Positions 48,097 to 56,503 are shown, numbered from the stretch's first letter. The stretch is DNA of 64,000 nt from Candidatus Peregrinibacteria bacterium CG10_big_fil_rev_8_21_14_0_10_36_19 (GCA_002772535.1 PFDP01000015.1:44903-108902); one strand, 5' to 3'. Program-made: numbers and translations. The notes: generated by a model not told the origin, from the sequence alone.

Positions 48097-49161
48097 ATGT
48101 TGGAATTAGATGGAGTTCGCAGATTTGGTGCTAATGAAAGTGTAGAGGGTTTTGATGGCATGAGTCTTGAGAGAGCAAAGGAAATTGTTGAAGACCTATA
48201 TAATAATCGTGATCCTTTTAGGAATGATGATGATAGGGAAACTGCTATATACCTGATGGATGTGGCTTTAACTATGTGTAGAATAAATGATAGGATCAAT
48301 ATCAACCCACTTCATTCTGATGACTTTGATGAACATTGGACTTCAAAATCATATGTTTGTTATCAGAACTTGTTAGCTAATTTTAGATACAAAGAGGATG
48401 TAGAGGATGATACAGAGGTGGATTTGAGCATTTCTAGGGCTAGAGAGATTGTTAAGATGGTTTTAGATAGTAATGATGAAACTGTTTGGGCGGATTTGGT
48501 CATGAGAAATGATGACACAATTAACCATGCTTTTAGGCTAATAAATAGAGCTTCTGAAATTGTAACAATTGTAACAAATGATCTAGAAACTCAATGGAAA
48601 GACATTGCTACGGATTTGGTTACAAAATTTGGCAGAATACTAGAATTAAGCGATGAAGAATCTTTGGCATTTACTAAAAATGATCTTAATTTAAAAGTAA
48701 GAATTCCACCTTTTATGGAATTAAGAGCCTTGATCAACCCAAAAAATAATCAAACTCGTACGCGTTTAACTTTTTTTTATGATGGAAAATCTTATTCAAT
48801 GGGTGATGGGCGTGTAATTCAACATGTTAGAGATCAAATGGAGCTCCATAAAACTGCTTTAATGAGAATGAGTTGTATGCCTAGAGAGCTTAAAAAAATA
48901 TCTTTTAATACTCTGCAAAGTAATCAAAAATGCGAAATAGAAGACGAAATTAACCATTTAGGAGGTATAAATAGAACTTATTTTGTTACTGAACTTAGAG
49001 GTGAAAGAATAGTAGAAATTTTTAAATTCGTGGTTACAATTTCTAGAGAAGGCGTTTTATCAATACCAAAATTGGCTGACTGGATAGAGCTTGGAAATGG
49101 TCAAGGCCTTAGAACTAAAAATGTTGTGAGTGGGGATGGTGGAGAAATAATTGAGGCTTAA
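48097..49161 (+). CDS. Hypothetical protein (354 aa)
   Basis: No family recognised. The product is acidic and soluble. The first 180 residues look helical, with repeated Arg-Ala-X-Glu-Ile-Val patterns (SLERAKEIVEDLYNNRDPF, SISRAREIVKMVLDSND, INRASEIVTIVTND) that suggest three related helical repeats. The C-terminal half is mixed alpha/beta (RTRLTFFYDGKSYSMGDGR). A weak promoter (TTGACT at 48046, TAGATT at 48069) lies upstream, just outside the 60-bp repeat. Its end overlaps the aminotransferase gene by 4 nt, tail to tail. Confidence 0.7.
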   Translation: MLELDGVRRFGANESVEGFDGMSLERAKEIVEDLYNNRDPFRNDDDRETAIYLMDVALTMCRINDRININPLHSDDFDEHWTSKSYVCYQNLLANFRYKEDVEDDTEVDLSISRAREIVKMVLDSNDETVWADLVMRNDDTINHAFRLINRASEIVTIVTNDLETQWKDIATDLVTKFGRILELSDEESLAFTKNDLNLKVRIPPFMELRALINPKNNQTRTRLTFFYDGKSYSMGDGRVIQHVRDQMELHKTALMRMSCMPRELKKISFNTLQSNQKCEIEDEINHLGGINRTYFVTELRGERIVEIFKFVVTISREGVLSIPKLADWIELGNGQGLRTKNVVSGDGGEIIEA

Positions 49162-50072
49162 TACACCGGAGTTAACCAGTGAGAATACTGGGGTAGCTTG
49201 TTGCGGAAGGTGTTATCTAAAAGTGATTGGAGTTTTTGTGCTGTTGGTGTGTCTGAAGATTTCAGTGGGGCTTTGTTGATGGAAGCGATAGAGGTTATTT
49301 TGGCTGCTGTTCCAGTAAAAAACAGTTCTTCAAATTCTGTGAGTTCATTTGGTAAGATTGTGCGCTCTTGGGTTTCGATATTGAGTTCGTTTTTGAGAAG
49401 AGTAATTACAGTGTCTCTAGTGATGCCGTTTAAGATATTGTCTGAGAGTGGGGGAGTTGTGGAGGTGTTGTTTTTAATGGCAAAGAGGTTGGCACCTGAT
49501 GCTTCGCAAACATGGCCTTCGCGATTGAGGAAAAGGCATTCATCATAACCTTCTGAGAGTGCCTGTGTTTTTGCGAGAGCGGAGTTAATATAACTGCCGG
49601 TAGATTTTGCCTCTATTGGGATCATGTCGTTGTCTATGCGGATGTAGTCGCTTATACGCACATTGAGAGCTTGGCTTGAATTGAAATAGTCTTTGAGGGA
49701 GATTAGGTAGATGGCGAGGTCGTCGTCGGGGTTGTTGAAGCGGGGTGTCATTTGGGTTGAGGCACAATAAAGGTTTATTCTTAGGTAGGCGTCTTCCTTA
49801 ACTTCGTTTTTTTTGATGAAGTTTTTGAGGGTTTCGCTGAATTTTGGGAAGTCGTACGGAAAATAGATGTTTAATTTTTCGGCGGCGTTTTTGAGACGTT
49901 TGTAATGATCTTCTAGTCGGAAAAGTTGGAGATTTTCACCGTCCCAATGGGCGCGCATTCCTGTGTAGCAACCTAATCCATACTGAAAAGCTTTGCACTG
50001 AATAGGTACGGTTGCGTTTTCGATTGGAGTTATTTCACCTCTAATAAAGGCATAAGGAAAAGTTTGAGACAT
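49158..50072 (-). CDS. Class IV aminotransferase (branched-chain aminotransferase-like)
   Basis: A 304-residue PLP enzyme of fold type IV. Landmarks are QYGLGCYTGMRAHWDG near residue 31, FRLEDHYKRLKNAAEKL near 51, the PLP-lysine region MIPIEAKSTGSYINSALAKTQA near 152 and DECLFLNREGHVCEASGANLFAI near 177, then ILNGITRDTVITLL near 213. This is the BCAT/4-amino-4-deoxychorismate lyase group; BCAT (ilvE) is favoured by length. Higher G+C than neighbouring genes suggests different ancestry or expression; no branched-chain biosynthesis genes are nearby. Confidence 0.86.
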   Translation of the reverse strand: MSQTFPYAFIRGEITPIENATVPIQCKAFQYGLGCYTGMRAHWDGENLQLFRLEDHYKRLKNAAEKLNIYFPYDFPKFSETLKNFIKKNEVKEDAYLRINLYCASTQMTPRFNNPDDDLAIYLISLKDYFNSSQALNVRISDYIRIDNDMIPIEAKSTGSYINSALAKTQALSEGYDECLFLNREGHVCEASGANLFAIKNNTSTTPPLSDNILNGITRDTVITLLKNELNIETQERTILPNELTEFEELFFTGTAAKITSIASINKAPLKSSDTPTAQKLQSLLDNTFRNKLPQYSHWLTPVY

Positions 50073-50081
50073 GAAAATCTA

Positions 50082-51038
50082 TTACATCTTTACAGGATAA
50101 TAGCATACACCTTGTCTATATTGGGAATCGAAATCAGCTTCATTAAGATAAAATGTTTCCCTAATTAAAGTAGCTTTAGCGAAGTTTGCAGATGTGATTT
50201 TTGATTGAATGGCTGCCAGTTTTTGAGGATCTGTTTCGGAATCATATGCAATACTTAACTTTGTTAAATAATTTTTTGCACTATCCATAATGCTATCTGT
50301 ATTAAAATTCGTAACATTAAGTACTTCATTATCGGAATTAATGCCTAATGATTCTAGTTTGTCTGGATCCAAACCAATATCACTTATTGGTGAATTTAAA
50401 AATTCTTGTGTGAATCTATTAGCCTCTTGTAAGAGAATATGTTTCTCGAATGGAGACAATTCTTTATCGTCCATCATTTCATTAAGACCAATTCTTAAGC
50501 TATCAACAATTTTTCCAGCATAATCATCTCCGCCACATAAAGATTCTAGAACTTTGCTAAAACTATCTCTGCTGTTTGGAGATTTTGCAATTTCACGCAA
50601 TAAAGTTTTTAGTGAAAAGCTAAGGCGTTCTAGTGGAGATAGTGCTGTTAATTTGTAGCCTGTAAGCGGACCTTTACCAATAAAATCTTCGCAATCTCTT
50701 TTTACTGCTAACAAATTTATATCTCCTTTAAAGCTTAAATCTCTAACGGTATCTTTGTATCCTTCCGGAGTGTCTTCTATTATTTCTTGAAGTGCCGGTT
50801 TGCCAAGATCTAATTTTAGAACTTCAAAGGCCTTGGTGTTCGTTTTTGCTGATAAATCTTCTGGGAGTAACTCTGGGGTATCGTTTGAATTTGAGGAGTC
50901 GGCTTGAAGCAGTGGTTTGTGATTTCTGGTTGGATTTGGTTTTGATTCACTACATAAATTTACTGCTGCAGATATGCCAGCGATTATTAATAAAGCTGTT
51001 GTTTTAGGCCTTTCTTTGACGAATGATGATAAACGCAT
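50082..51038 (-). CDS. Exported hypothetical protein (318 aa)
   Basis: No family recognised. It has an N-terminal hydrophobic export segment (TTALLIIAGISAAVNLC) followed by a Ser/Asn/Pro-rich linker near 30-60 and a helical body (LSPLERLSFSLKTLLREIAK, LSPFEKHILLQEANRFTQEFL). The cysteine at the end of the signal is not in a typical lipobox. The C-terminus is short and polar. It lies 9 nt upstream of the aminotransferase, possibly co-transcribed. Confidence 0.65.
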   Translation of the reverse strand: MRLSSFVKERPKTTALLIIAGISAAVNLCSESKPNPTRNHKPLLQADSSNSNDTPELLPEDLSAKTNTKAFEVLKLDLGKPALQEIIEDTPEGYKDTVRDLSFKGDINLLAVKRDCEDFIGKGPLTGYKLTALSPLERLSFSLKTLLREIAKSPNSRDSFSKVLESLCGGDDYAGKIVDSLRIGLNEMMDDKELSPFEKHILLQEANRFTQEFLNSPISDIGLDPDKLESLGINSDNEVLNVTNFNTDSIMDSAKNYLTKLSIAYDSETDPQKLAAIQSKITSANFAKATLIRETFYLNEADFDSQYRQGVCYYPVKM

Positions 51039-51141
51039 AGGGAAGGATTTTGCCTTTTGGAGGGTGGAAAGTCAATAGCGGAGGTTTTTGGTTTGCAAGA
51101 TGAGCTTATTTCGATATAATCCTGTTTGCAAATTGAAATAT

Positions 51142-51226
51142 GGGTCGATACTAAAGCGGTCAAATAGGGCAGACTGTAAATCTGCTGGCTTCGCCTTCGA
51201 AGGTTCGAATCCTTCTCGGCCCACCA
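51142..51226 (+). tRNA. tRNA-Tyr (anticodon GTA)
   Basis: 85 nt, type II with a long variable arm as usual for bacterial tRNA-Tyr. The acceptor GGGTCGA pairs with TCGGCCC (one G-T pair), the discriminator is A, and CCA is encoded. The anticodon loop ACTGTAAAT gives GTA. A T-rich run follows directly. Confidence 0.97.
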
Positions 51227-51236
51227 TTTTTTTCTT

Positions 51237-52133
51237 TTAACTTGGCGCAAAATTTAGTTGCTTGTGGGCTATGACCCGGCTGTTGATTTGAGTGTATTTG
51301 TTTGGTGTATGCTCTTGTTTGAGAGTTTGCCAAGATTCTGGAGAAAATTCCTGGTTGGATATTAGGCCATGATGGGCGATGGAGTGGTGGTCTTTGCAGA
51401 TGTGGCGGATCAGGTCTGGGTCGTGGACTTTGTGGAGTGAGAATGGGATAGTGTGGTGTAATTCTGCGGCTTCTTTGTTGCAGTGGGGATGCTCGCAGAG
51501 GCCAGAAGCGCGGTGTTTAACATATTTACTAATTGAGGTGGGAATGTGTCTTGAGTTTGTGCGTATTGGCTCGGGTTTTTGAGGTTGGCACTCTTTGTAC
51601 TTTATAAACTCTTTAAAAATTTCTTCCCAGGTTTGCTGACCTTTGAGTTGTTCCAATTTTTCAACTATCTCTGCCGGGAGAGAAAATTGAACCTGTTTTG
51701 GCTTATCAATGGGCTTTTTTTGAATTGATTCTGTACTAGTACAGAATTCCTGGCGTATATCTCTGACCCAAGTTTCCAGGGTATTTTTGCTCATGGAATT
51801 GGCTTTTTCGGCTAATAATTCCTGATTTTCGGTTGTGGCAATGGCGGCGATGGGTCTGATAGCATTCAATCCTTTTGTTTGAGCGACTTTTAAGATGGCC
51901 GGTTTGTTCTCTATGTGGTGCATAATTCGAAGTGCGTCTTGTACTTGGAATCTGCTCATTCCAGCAATTTTGGCAGCGTATTCGTAAATAGAACTGAAAC
52001 CCTTCTTTTCCCAAATTCTGTGCCTGTTGATTTTGGGAAGCATGAGGGCGCACTTTCTTAGCCATTCTTTGGCATTTTTGCCGTATTCGGAGAATTGATT
52101 GTGTAGTATTAGTTCGTTTTCTGTTAGTTTCAT
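51237..52133 (-). CDS. HNH endonuclease, DUF222-like (copy 2)
   Basis: A 298-residue relative of the gene at 5453-6400. Shared features include MLPKINRHRIWEKKGFSSIY near 33, the alignable YEYAAKIAGMSRFQVQDAL and NSMSKNTLETWVRDIRQ, and the nuclease end CEHPHCNKEAAELHHTIPF near 233 with HICKDHHSIAHHG near 261. Sequence identity to copy 1 is moderate, and the upstream region is not shared. It abuts tRNA-Tyr. A 30-bp stretch matching copy 1 coding sequence lies upstream (52423-52452). Confidence 0.85.
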   Translation of the reverse strand: MKLTENELILHNQFSEYGKNAKEWLRKCALMLPKINRHRIWEKKGFSSIYEYAAKIAGMSRFQVQDALRIMHHIENKPAILKVAQTKGLNAIRPIAAIATTENQELLAEKANSMSKNTLETWVRDIRQEFCTSTESIQKKPIDKPKQVQFSLPAEIVEKLEQLKGQQTWEEIFKEFIKYKECQPQKPEPIRTNSRHIPTSISKYVKHRASGLCEHPHCNKEAAELHHTIPFSLHKVHDPDLIRHICKDHHSIAHHGLISNQEFSPESWQTLKQEHTPNKYTQINSRVIAHKQLNFAPS

Positions 52134-52220
52134 TTTTTTGATTATTGTTTATTTTTAATCTACCCCAATCAGAAAAATGATCAAGATTTTTGGCTTGAAA
52201 TAAGGGTTAAATTGTGTTTT

Positions 52221-52238
52221 GGTGAGTATATACTCACC
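52221..52238. promoter_or_regulatory. 18-bp perfect palindrome upstream of HNH copy 2
   Basis: GGTGAGTATATACTCACC, followed by eight T on the plus strand. It lies 87 bp upstream of the HNH start. It could be an operator, or a plus-strand terminator hairpin with a 4-nt loop. Confidence 0.5.
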
Positions 52239-52299
52239 TTTTTTTAAAGGTTTAAACGCTTCCAAAATAATGGATATTCAAAAAAGGCTTTTTTGACGA

Positions 52300-52390
52300 T
52301 AGCTTCGTATTGTTTGTATGCAGGAAACCACGAGACCTGCCACAAAAAATTTACTACGCTTGGTCGAAAAAGTTTTGTTCATTCTTTTTG
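52300..52390. repeat. Dispersed structured repeat, copy B
   Basis: Counterpart of 47171-47260. The stem GCAGG/CCTGC replaces GTAGG/CCTAC of copy A while the loop AAACCACGAGA is unchanged. Confidence 0.75.
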
Positions 52391-52423
52391 ATATAGAAAT
52401 GCATATAAGCCCATACTCCGCTA

Positions 52424-52459
52424 AAAAGTCCAGAATATCCCCGGAGATGAAGGACTTTT
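52424..52459. repeat. Hairpin enclosing an ATCCCCGGAGAT palindrome
   Basis: AAAAGTCC and GGACTTTT form an 8-bp perfect inverted repeat around a one-mismatch copy of the 12-bp palindrome. About 30 bp (AAAAAGTCCAGAATATCCCC and on) is nearly identical to coding sequence of HNH copy 1. Confidence 0.7.
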
Positions 52460-52570
52460 CCCATGTTTAATGTAGGTTTGGCGGTTTTTTGTTTTGTGTT
52501 GTTTCTGCGTCTAACTGGGAAAATAGCTTAAAGTCGGATATAATTAATTTGTAGAAAATGACATATACTT

Positions 52571-53239
52571 ATGCTTAAACAACAATCAAAATATCTCCAA
52601 ATAGCCTTCAATAGCTCTCTTGAAGAAGTAAGAGGGATGATTGCAATGCTTCCTGCTTCGGAAAAAATCATAATTGAAGCGGGAACTCCTTTAATAAAAA
52701 GGTATGGAATGAATGGAATAACAGCACTAAAAAATTGGTGGGAGGAGAAACTAAAAAAACCAGGATACATTGTCGCTGATTTAAAATGCATGGATAGAGG
52801 CTCAAGAGAAGTGGAGGCAGCTGCAGAAGCTGGCGCTTCGGCGGCTACCTGCTTAGGTTTAGCACCAATTGAGACTATAAACGAATTTATTAAGGAGTGT
52901 GAAAAAGCTGGTATTGATTCAATGATTGATATGATGAATGTAAAATTTCCATTTGAAATTTTACAGAAATTAAAAAAACTTCCTACTGTGATTGTTTTAC
53001 ATCGTGGTGTAGATGAAAATGAGAAAAATAGAGAAAAACAAATTCCACTAGATCAAATCCACCGAATAAAGGGAACTTATGGCAAAGTTTTAATATCTAC
53101 TGCTGGTGGAGAGACAACGCGTGATGTTGTAAAAACTTTTTTTAATGATTCAGATATCGTAGTTATCTGGCGCTCTTTTTATGAAGCACCTGGAAATACT
53201 GCTAAATTAGCACAAGATTTTTTAAAACTGCTTAAATAA
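52571..53239 (+). CDS. HPS/KGPDC-like decarboxylase/aldolase (OMPDC superfamily), soluble
   Basis: A 222-residue TIM-barrel enzyme related to 3-hexulose-6-phosphate synthase and 3-keto-L-gulonate-6-phosphate decarboxylase. The metal/catalytic motif DxKxxD is present as IVADLKCMDRGSREVEAAAEAGA near residue 70. Other landmarks are IIEAGTPLIKRYG near 33, ATCLGLAPIETI near 92, LHRGVDENEKN near 143 and ISTAGGETTRDV near 172. HPS condenses formaldehyde with ribulose-5-phosphate, or runs in reverse to make pentose. Which reaction occurs here is not known. Followed after 5 nt by a paralogue. Confidence 0.82.
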   Translation: MLKQQSKYLQIAFNSSLEEVRGMIAMLPASEKIIIEAGTPLIKRYGMNGITALKNWWEEKLKKPGYIVADLKCMDRGSREVEAAAEAGASAATCLGLAPIETINEFIKECEKAGIDSMIDMMNVKFPFEILQKLKKLPTVIVLHRGVDENEKNREKQIPLDQIHRIKGTYGKVLISTAGGETTRDVVKTFFNDSDIVVIWRSFYEAPGNTAKLAQDFLKLLK

Positions 53240-53244
53240 AGTTT

Positions 53245-54147
53245 ATGAAAATTAGAAACAATAAAAATCAATTTAAATCTTTCAACTTCATAATTATTTT
53301 TGTATTTATTGCTTTTAGTATAAATGAGACCCTAGGTGTAATTTTTATAATAGGAGCTTACATATTCTTTGTGGTGAATCAAGAAACTTTTAATAAATTA
53401 TACCTTTCCAATTATTTAAAAATGACATCTAAATTAGAGGATGATATTCCAAAAGATGATTTGGATATTCTCAAAATTTTATCTAAAAAAGTAAGGTTAC
53501 AAAAACGAAAAAAATATCTCCACATAGCTCTAAATAGCACTCTTGAAGAAGCGGGAGAGATTATTTCACAACTTCCAGTTTCTGATAGAATTTTGATTGA
53601 GGCGGGAACACCTTTAATAAAAATATATGGAACAGAAGCTATTTCTAGAATCAAAGCATTGGCACCAATTGGTAGTTATATTGTGGCTGATAATAAATGT
53701 ACTGATTTAGCGGCGCGCGAAGTTGAGATGATGGCAAGTGCTGGTGCTAACGCTTCAACCTGTCTTGGAGTTGCACCGATTGAAACCATTGATAGTTTTA
53801 TAGATGAATGTAGAAAATTCAACATCGACTCAATTATTGACATGATAAATGTTGAAAATGCTCTTTTGGTTTTGAAAAAATTAAAAAAACTTCCTGATGT
53901 AGTAATGCTACATAGGGGTGTTGATGAAACTGAACTATCAACGGAAAAACAGATCCCCTTGTATCAAATAAAACAGATAAAAGGAAGTTATGATGTTTTG
54001 GTTGCTGTGGCTGGTGGAGATACAATTAAAGAAGCACAGCGAGCAATTTTTAATGATGCAGATATAGTTGTGGTATGGAAAAATTTCTATCAATCAAGCA
54101 CTGAAACCGCTGAATTAGCAAAATCCTTTTTGAAGGAAATAAAGTAG
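53245..54147 (+). CDS. HPS/KGPDC-like paralogue with N-terminal membrane helices
   Basis: A 300-residue protein whose last 210 residues are a clear paralogue of the preceding enzyme (YLHIALNSTLEEAGEI, LIEAGTPLIKIYG, IVADNKCTDLAAREVEMMASA, LHRGVDETELSTEKQIPL). The DxKxxD motif is kept, as DNKCTD. About 90 extra N-terminal residues hold two hydrophobic segments (FNFIIIFVFIAFSI, TLGVIFIIGAYIFFVV) and a basic linker. A membrane-bound member of this family is unusual. Tandem arrangement points to duplication; a complex of the two products is inference. Confidence 0.8.
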   Translation: MKIRNNKNQFKSFNFIIIFVFIAFSINETLGVIFIIGAYIFFVVNQETFNKLYLSNYLKMTSKLEDDIPKDDLDILKILSKKVRLQKRKKYLHIALNSTLEEAGEIISQLPVSDRILIEAGTPLIKIYGTEAISRIKALAPIGSYIVADNKCTDLAAREVEMMASAGANASTCLGVAPIETIDSFIDECRKFNIDSIIDMINVENALLVLKKLKKLPDVVMLHRGVDETELSTEKQIPLYQIKQIKGSYDVLVAVAGGDTIKEAQRAIFNDADIVVVWKNFYQSSTETAELAKSFLKEIK

Positions 54148-54158
54148 AGAACCCTACT

Positions 54159-54920
54159 TTATTTTGAATTTACTGTTTTTGATATTGCCTTAATTCCTTC
54201 AAGTACTTCTACTGGCAAAGCAAATATAACTGTTTTTGATGGATCAGGATTTATTTTTTCTATTGTCTGCAAGGTTCTCATTGAAAGACCTCCAGGAGTA
54301 GAACTTAGAACTGAAGCAGCCTGTGCTAAACGTTCTGAAGCCTGAAATTCTCCTTCTGCTCTAATTATAATTGCGCGACGCTCTCGTTCCGATTCGGCTT
54401 GCTTTGCCATAACCCTTTTCATGTCAGCTGGTAATTCAATGTCCTGTATTTTTATGTCCGTAACTAATATTCCCCACGACTGAGTAGCCTCTACAACAAT
54501 TTTCTGAATCTCTTCTGCTATATGCTCTCTTTCTGAAAGTAATGAGTCAAGCTCGATGCCTCCAATAACATCACGAAGGGCTGCTTGGGCATATTGAGAA
54601 ACGGCAAGTGTGTAATCTTTAATATTCAAAATTGCGTTTTCTGCTGATTTTACTTGAAAGTAAACAACTGCATTGATACCAACAGGTACGTTGTCTTTGG
54701 TTATTACTTCCTGTTGTGGAATATCAGTAGTAGTAATACGCATATCAATCTTTATCATTCGTTGAAGTCCTATAAAAACCCATGTCAATCCTGGCTGTCT
54801 TGTAGTTGTATATTTTCCAAGAGTCAATACAACAGCACGCTCATATTGGTTAATCACTCTCAATCCAAAAAGAATAAATAAAACTACAATTCCGAGTGCC
54901 CAAATTAAAAGTATTTCCAT
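54159..54920 (-). CDS. Slipin/stomatin-like SPFH (Band 7) protein
   Basis: A 253-residue membrane-organising protein. It has an N-terminal hydrophobic hairpin (ILLIWALGIVVLFILFGLRVI), then the SPFH domain near 25-185 (VNQYERAVVLTLGKYTTTRQPGLTWVF-type start, DIPQQEVITKDNVPVGINAVVYFQV, ALRDVIGGIELDSLLSERE, GILVTDIKIQDIELP) and a helical tail (KQAESERERRAIIIRAEGEFQASERL). It may scaffold membrane domains or proteases. No NfeD partner is nearby. Confidence 0.93.
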   Translation of the reverse strand: MEILLIWALGIVVLFILFGLRVINQYERAVVLTLGKYTTTRQPGLTWVFIGLQRMIKIDMRITTTDIPQQEVITKDNVPVGINAVVYFQVKSAENAILNIKDYTLAVSQYAQAALRDVIGGIELDSLLSEREHIAEEIQKIVVEATQSWGILVTDIKIQDIELPADMKRVMAKQAESERERRAIIIRAEGEFQASERLAQAASVLSSTPGGLSMRTLQTIEKINPDPSKTVIFALPVEVLEGIKAISKTVNSK

Positions 54921-55012
54921 ATATTTTATTTATATTACAATTGTTGACTAATTTTAGTGTATAATATCCAGTTAAAATTAACAATACCCTCTGCCAAAGG
55001 TAAGAAAGCCTT

Positions 55013-55780
55013 TTAATTCTTCAACTTCCAACCACTTCGGATTATTACATATGAGGCTATTCCTAGAGCCAAAGTAATTCCGCTTATTAGAGCGAAAGAT
55101 AGTGTGATGGAGTATTCGGCGTAGCCGGTGAAGCCGTAGCGGAGAGTGTTTACCATGTAAACTATAGGGTTGAAGTTTGAGATGTAGCTGAATGGTGATG
55201 GGAGACTTGAAGTGCTGTAGAATACGCCGCCGAGGAAGGTTAGTGGCATGAGGATGAAGTTTTGGAGGAAGGCGGTTTTGTCGAATTCGTCGGCCCAAAC
55301 ACCAACTACGAATCCAAGGAAGGAGAAGCAGAGGTTGAGGAGCAGGGCGGAGAGGAGAGTGATTGGGAGTGAGAATGGGGTAACATCTACGAAAAAGGCT
55401 GCTGGGATTAAGGTGGCAATACCTACGATGAAGCCGCGGAGAGTGGCTGAGGCAATGAAGCCTGTGAGGATTTCGCCTGGGGTTAGGGGGATTGTCATTA
55501 GTTCGTCGATGCGGCCTTGGTATTTTGTGATGATGATTGAGGAGGATGGGTTTTGGTAGGCATTGTTTGTCATACCCATCATTACGAGTCCTGGGACGAT
55601 GAATTGGAGGTAGCTTAGGCCGTGGATCATTTCACTACCGCGGCTTAGGGAAAGGCCGAAGACTGTGAGGAAAAGTAGATTAGAAATAACCGGCGCGATG
55701 ATTGTTTGCATGTAAACCTTCATGAAACGGTTGGTTTCGCGCTTGAAAAGTGTCCAAGTTCCGATTGGGTTATTAAACAT
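55013..55780 (-). CDS. ABC-2 type transporter permease
   Basis: A 255-residue permease with six predicted membrane segments (TIIAPVISNLLFLTVFGLSL, LQFIVPGLVMMGM, GEILTGFIASATLRGFIVG, LCFSFLGFVVGVWADEF, FILMPLTFLGGVFYSTSSLP, SFALISGITLALGIASYVII). The conserved ABC-2 signature region (PLTFLGGVFYS then LPSPFSYISNFNPIVYMVNTLR) is clear. It overlaps its ATPase gene by 8 nt. It forms a small exporter; the cargo (drug, lipid or polysaccharide) is unknown. G+C is visibly higher than in flanking genes. Confidence 0.9.
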   Translation of the reverse strand: MFNNPIGTWTLFKRETNRFMKVYMQTIIAPVISNLLFLTVFGLSLSRGSEMIHGLSYLQFIVPGLVMMGMTNNAYQNPSSSIIITKYQGRIDELMTIPLTPGEILTGFIASATLRGFIVGIATLIPAAFFVDVTPFSLPITLLSALLLNLCFSFLGFVVGVWADEFDKTAFLQNFILMPLTFLGGVFYSTSSLPSPFSYISNFNPIVYMVNTLRYGFTGYAEYSITLSFALISGITLALGIASYVIIRSGWKLKN

Positions 55781-56498
55781 TGCTATTGTAGGTTAGATCG
55801 ATAAAGACATCTTCGAGTTTGTTGTTGGCTGTGAGATTTGCGGTGGTGTCGAGGGCGGCCAGTTTGCCTTTGTTGATGATGGCGATGCGTTCGCAAAGGT
55901 TTTCGGCTTCTTCGAGGTAGTGAGTTGTGAGGAGAACTGTGAGGCCGCCCTCATTGAGCTCTTTCATGTATTTCCAGAGGTTGTGTCGAAGTTCTACGTC
56001 TACGCCGGCGGTGGGCTCGTCTAGGATGAGAAGTTTTGGTTTGTGAACAAGTGCTTGGGCAACGAGGAGTCGACGCTTCATACCGCCTGAAAGGGCGCGA
56101 GTATTGGCGTGCTTTTTTTCGTGGAGGTTGAGCTTTTCGAGGATCTCGTCGATGTGTTCTTGGTTATTGCGAATGCCATAATAGCCTGAGCGGATTTTCA
56201 TGGTTTCGTTTACGGTGAAAAAAGAGTCGAAACTTATTTCCTGTGGCACAACTCCAATAAGGCGTTTTGTTTCTTCACGGTGTTCTGCGATATCTAGTCC
56301 AAAAATTTTTACTGACCCTTCTGTGATTTTTGTTGGGCCGGCGATGATATTGATAAGAGTTGTTTTACCAGAGCCGTTTGGGCCAAGTAGGGCGAAGAAT
56401 TCTCCGCGTCTTACTTCGAAATCTAAACCTTGAAGGGCTTTTGTTCCGCTTTTGTATTCCTTTTGAACGTGACTAATTTTTAGCGCTACATCAGACAT
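55773..56498 (-). CDS. ABC transporter ATP-binding protein
   Basis: A 241-residue ATPase partner of the ABC-2 permease: Walker A LLGPNGSGKTTLINIIAG near residue 35, Q-loop VVPQEISFDSFFTVNETM near 84, signature LSGGMKRRLLVAQAL near 138, Walker B LLILDEPTAGVDVELR near 160 and H-loop LLTTHYLEEAENLCERIAI near 194. This is the drug/lipid-exporter (CcmA/NodI-like) subfamily. Translated before and overlapping with the permease. It shares the permease's higher G+C. Confidence 0.93.
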   Translation of the reverse strand: MSDVALKISHVQKEYKSGTKALQGLDFEVRRGEFFALLGPNGSGKTTLINIIAGPTKITEGSVKIFGLDIAEHREETKRLIGVVPQEISFDSFFTVNETMKIRSGYYGIRNNQEHIDEILEKLNLHEKKHANTRALSGGMKRRLLVAQALVHKPKLLILDEPTAGVDVELRHNLWKYMKELNEGGLTVLLTTHYLEEAENLCERIAIINKGKLAALDTTANLTANNKLEDVFIDLTYNSNV

Positions 56499-56503
56499 AA
56501 TTT

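Larger units (their letters stand above)
52134..52570. repeat. Intergenic region rich in repeats and palindromes
   Basis: A 437-bp stretch without a gene. In order it holds an 18-bp palindrome (52221-52238), the second copy of the dispersed structured repeat (52300-52390), a hairpin carrying a near-copy of ATCCCCGGGGAT (52424-52459), and a TATAAT (52539-52544) for the downstream gene. Confidence 0.75.

Noticed and set aside
54935-54965. Promoter TTGACT with TATAAT on the plus strand
   Set aside because: The spacing is only 10 bp and no plus-strand gene follows.
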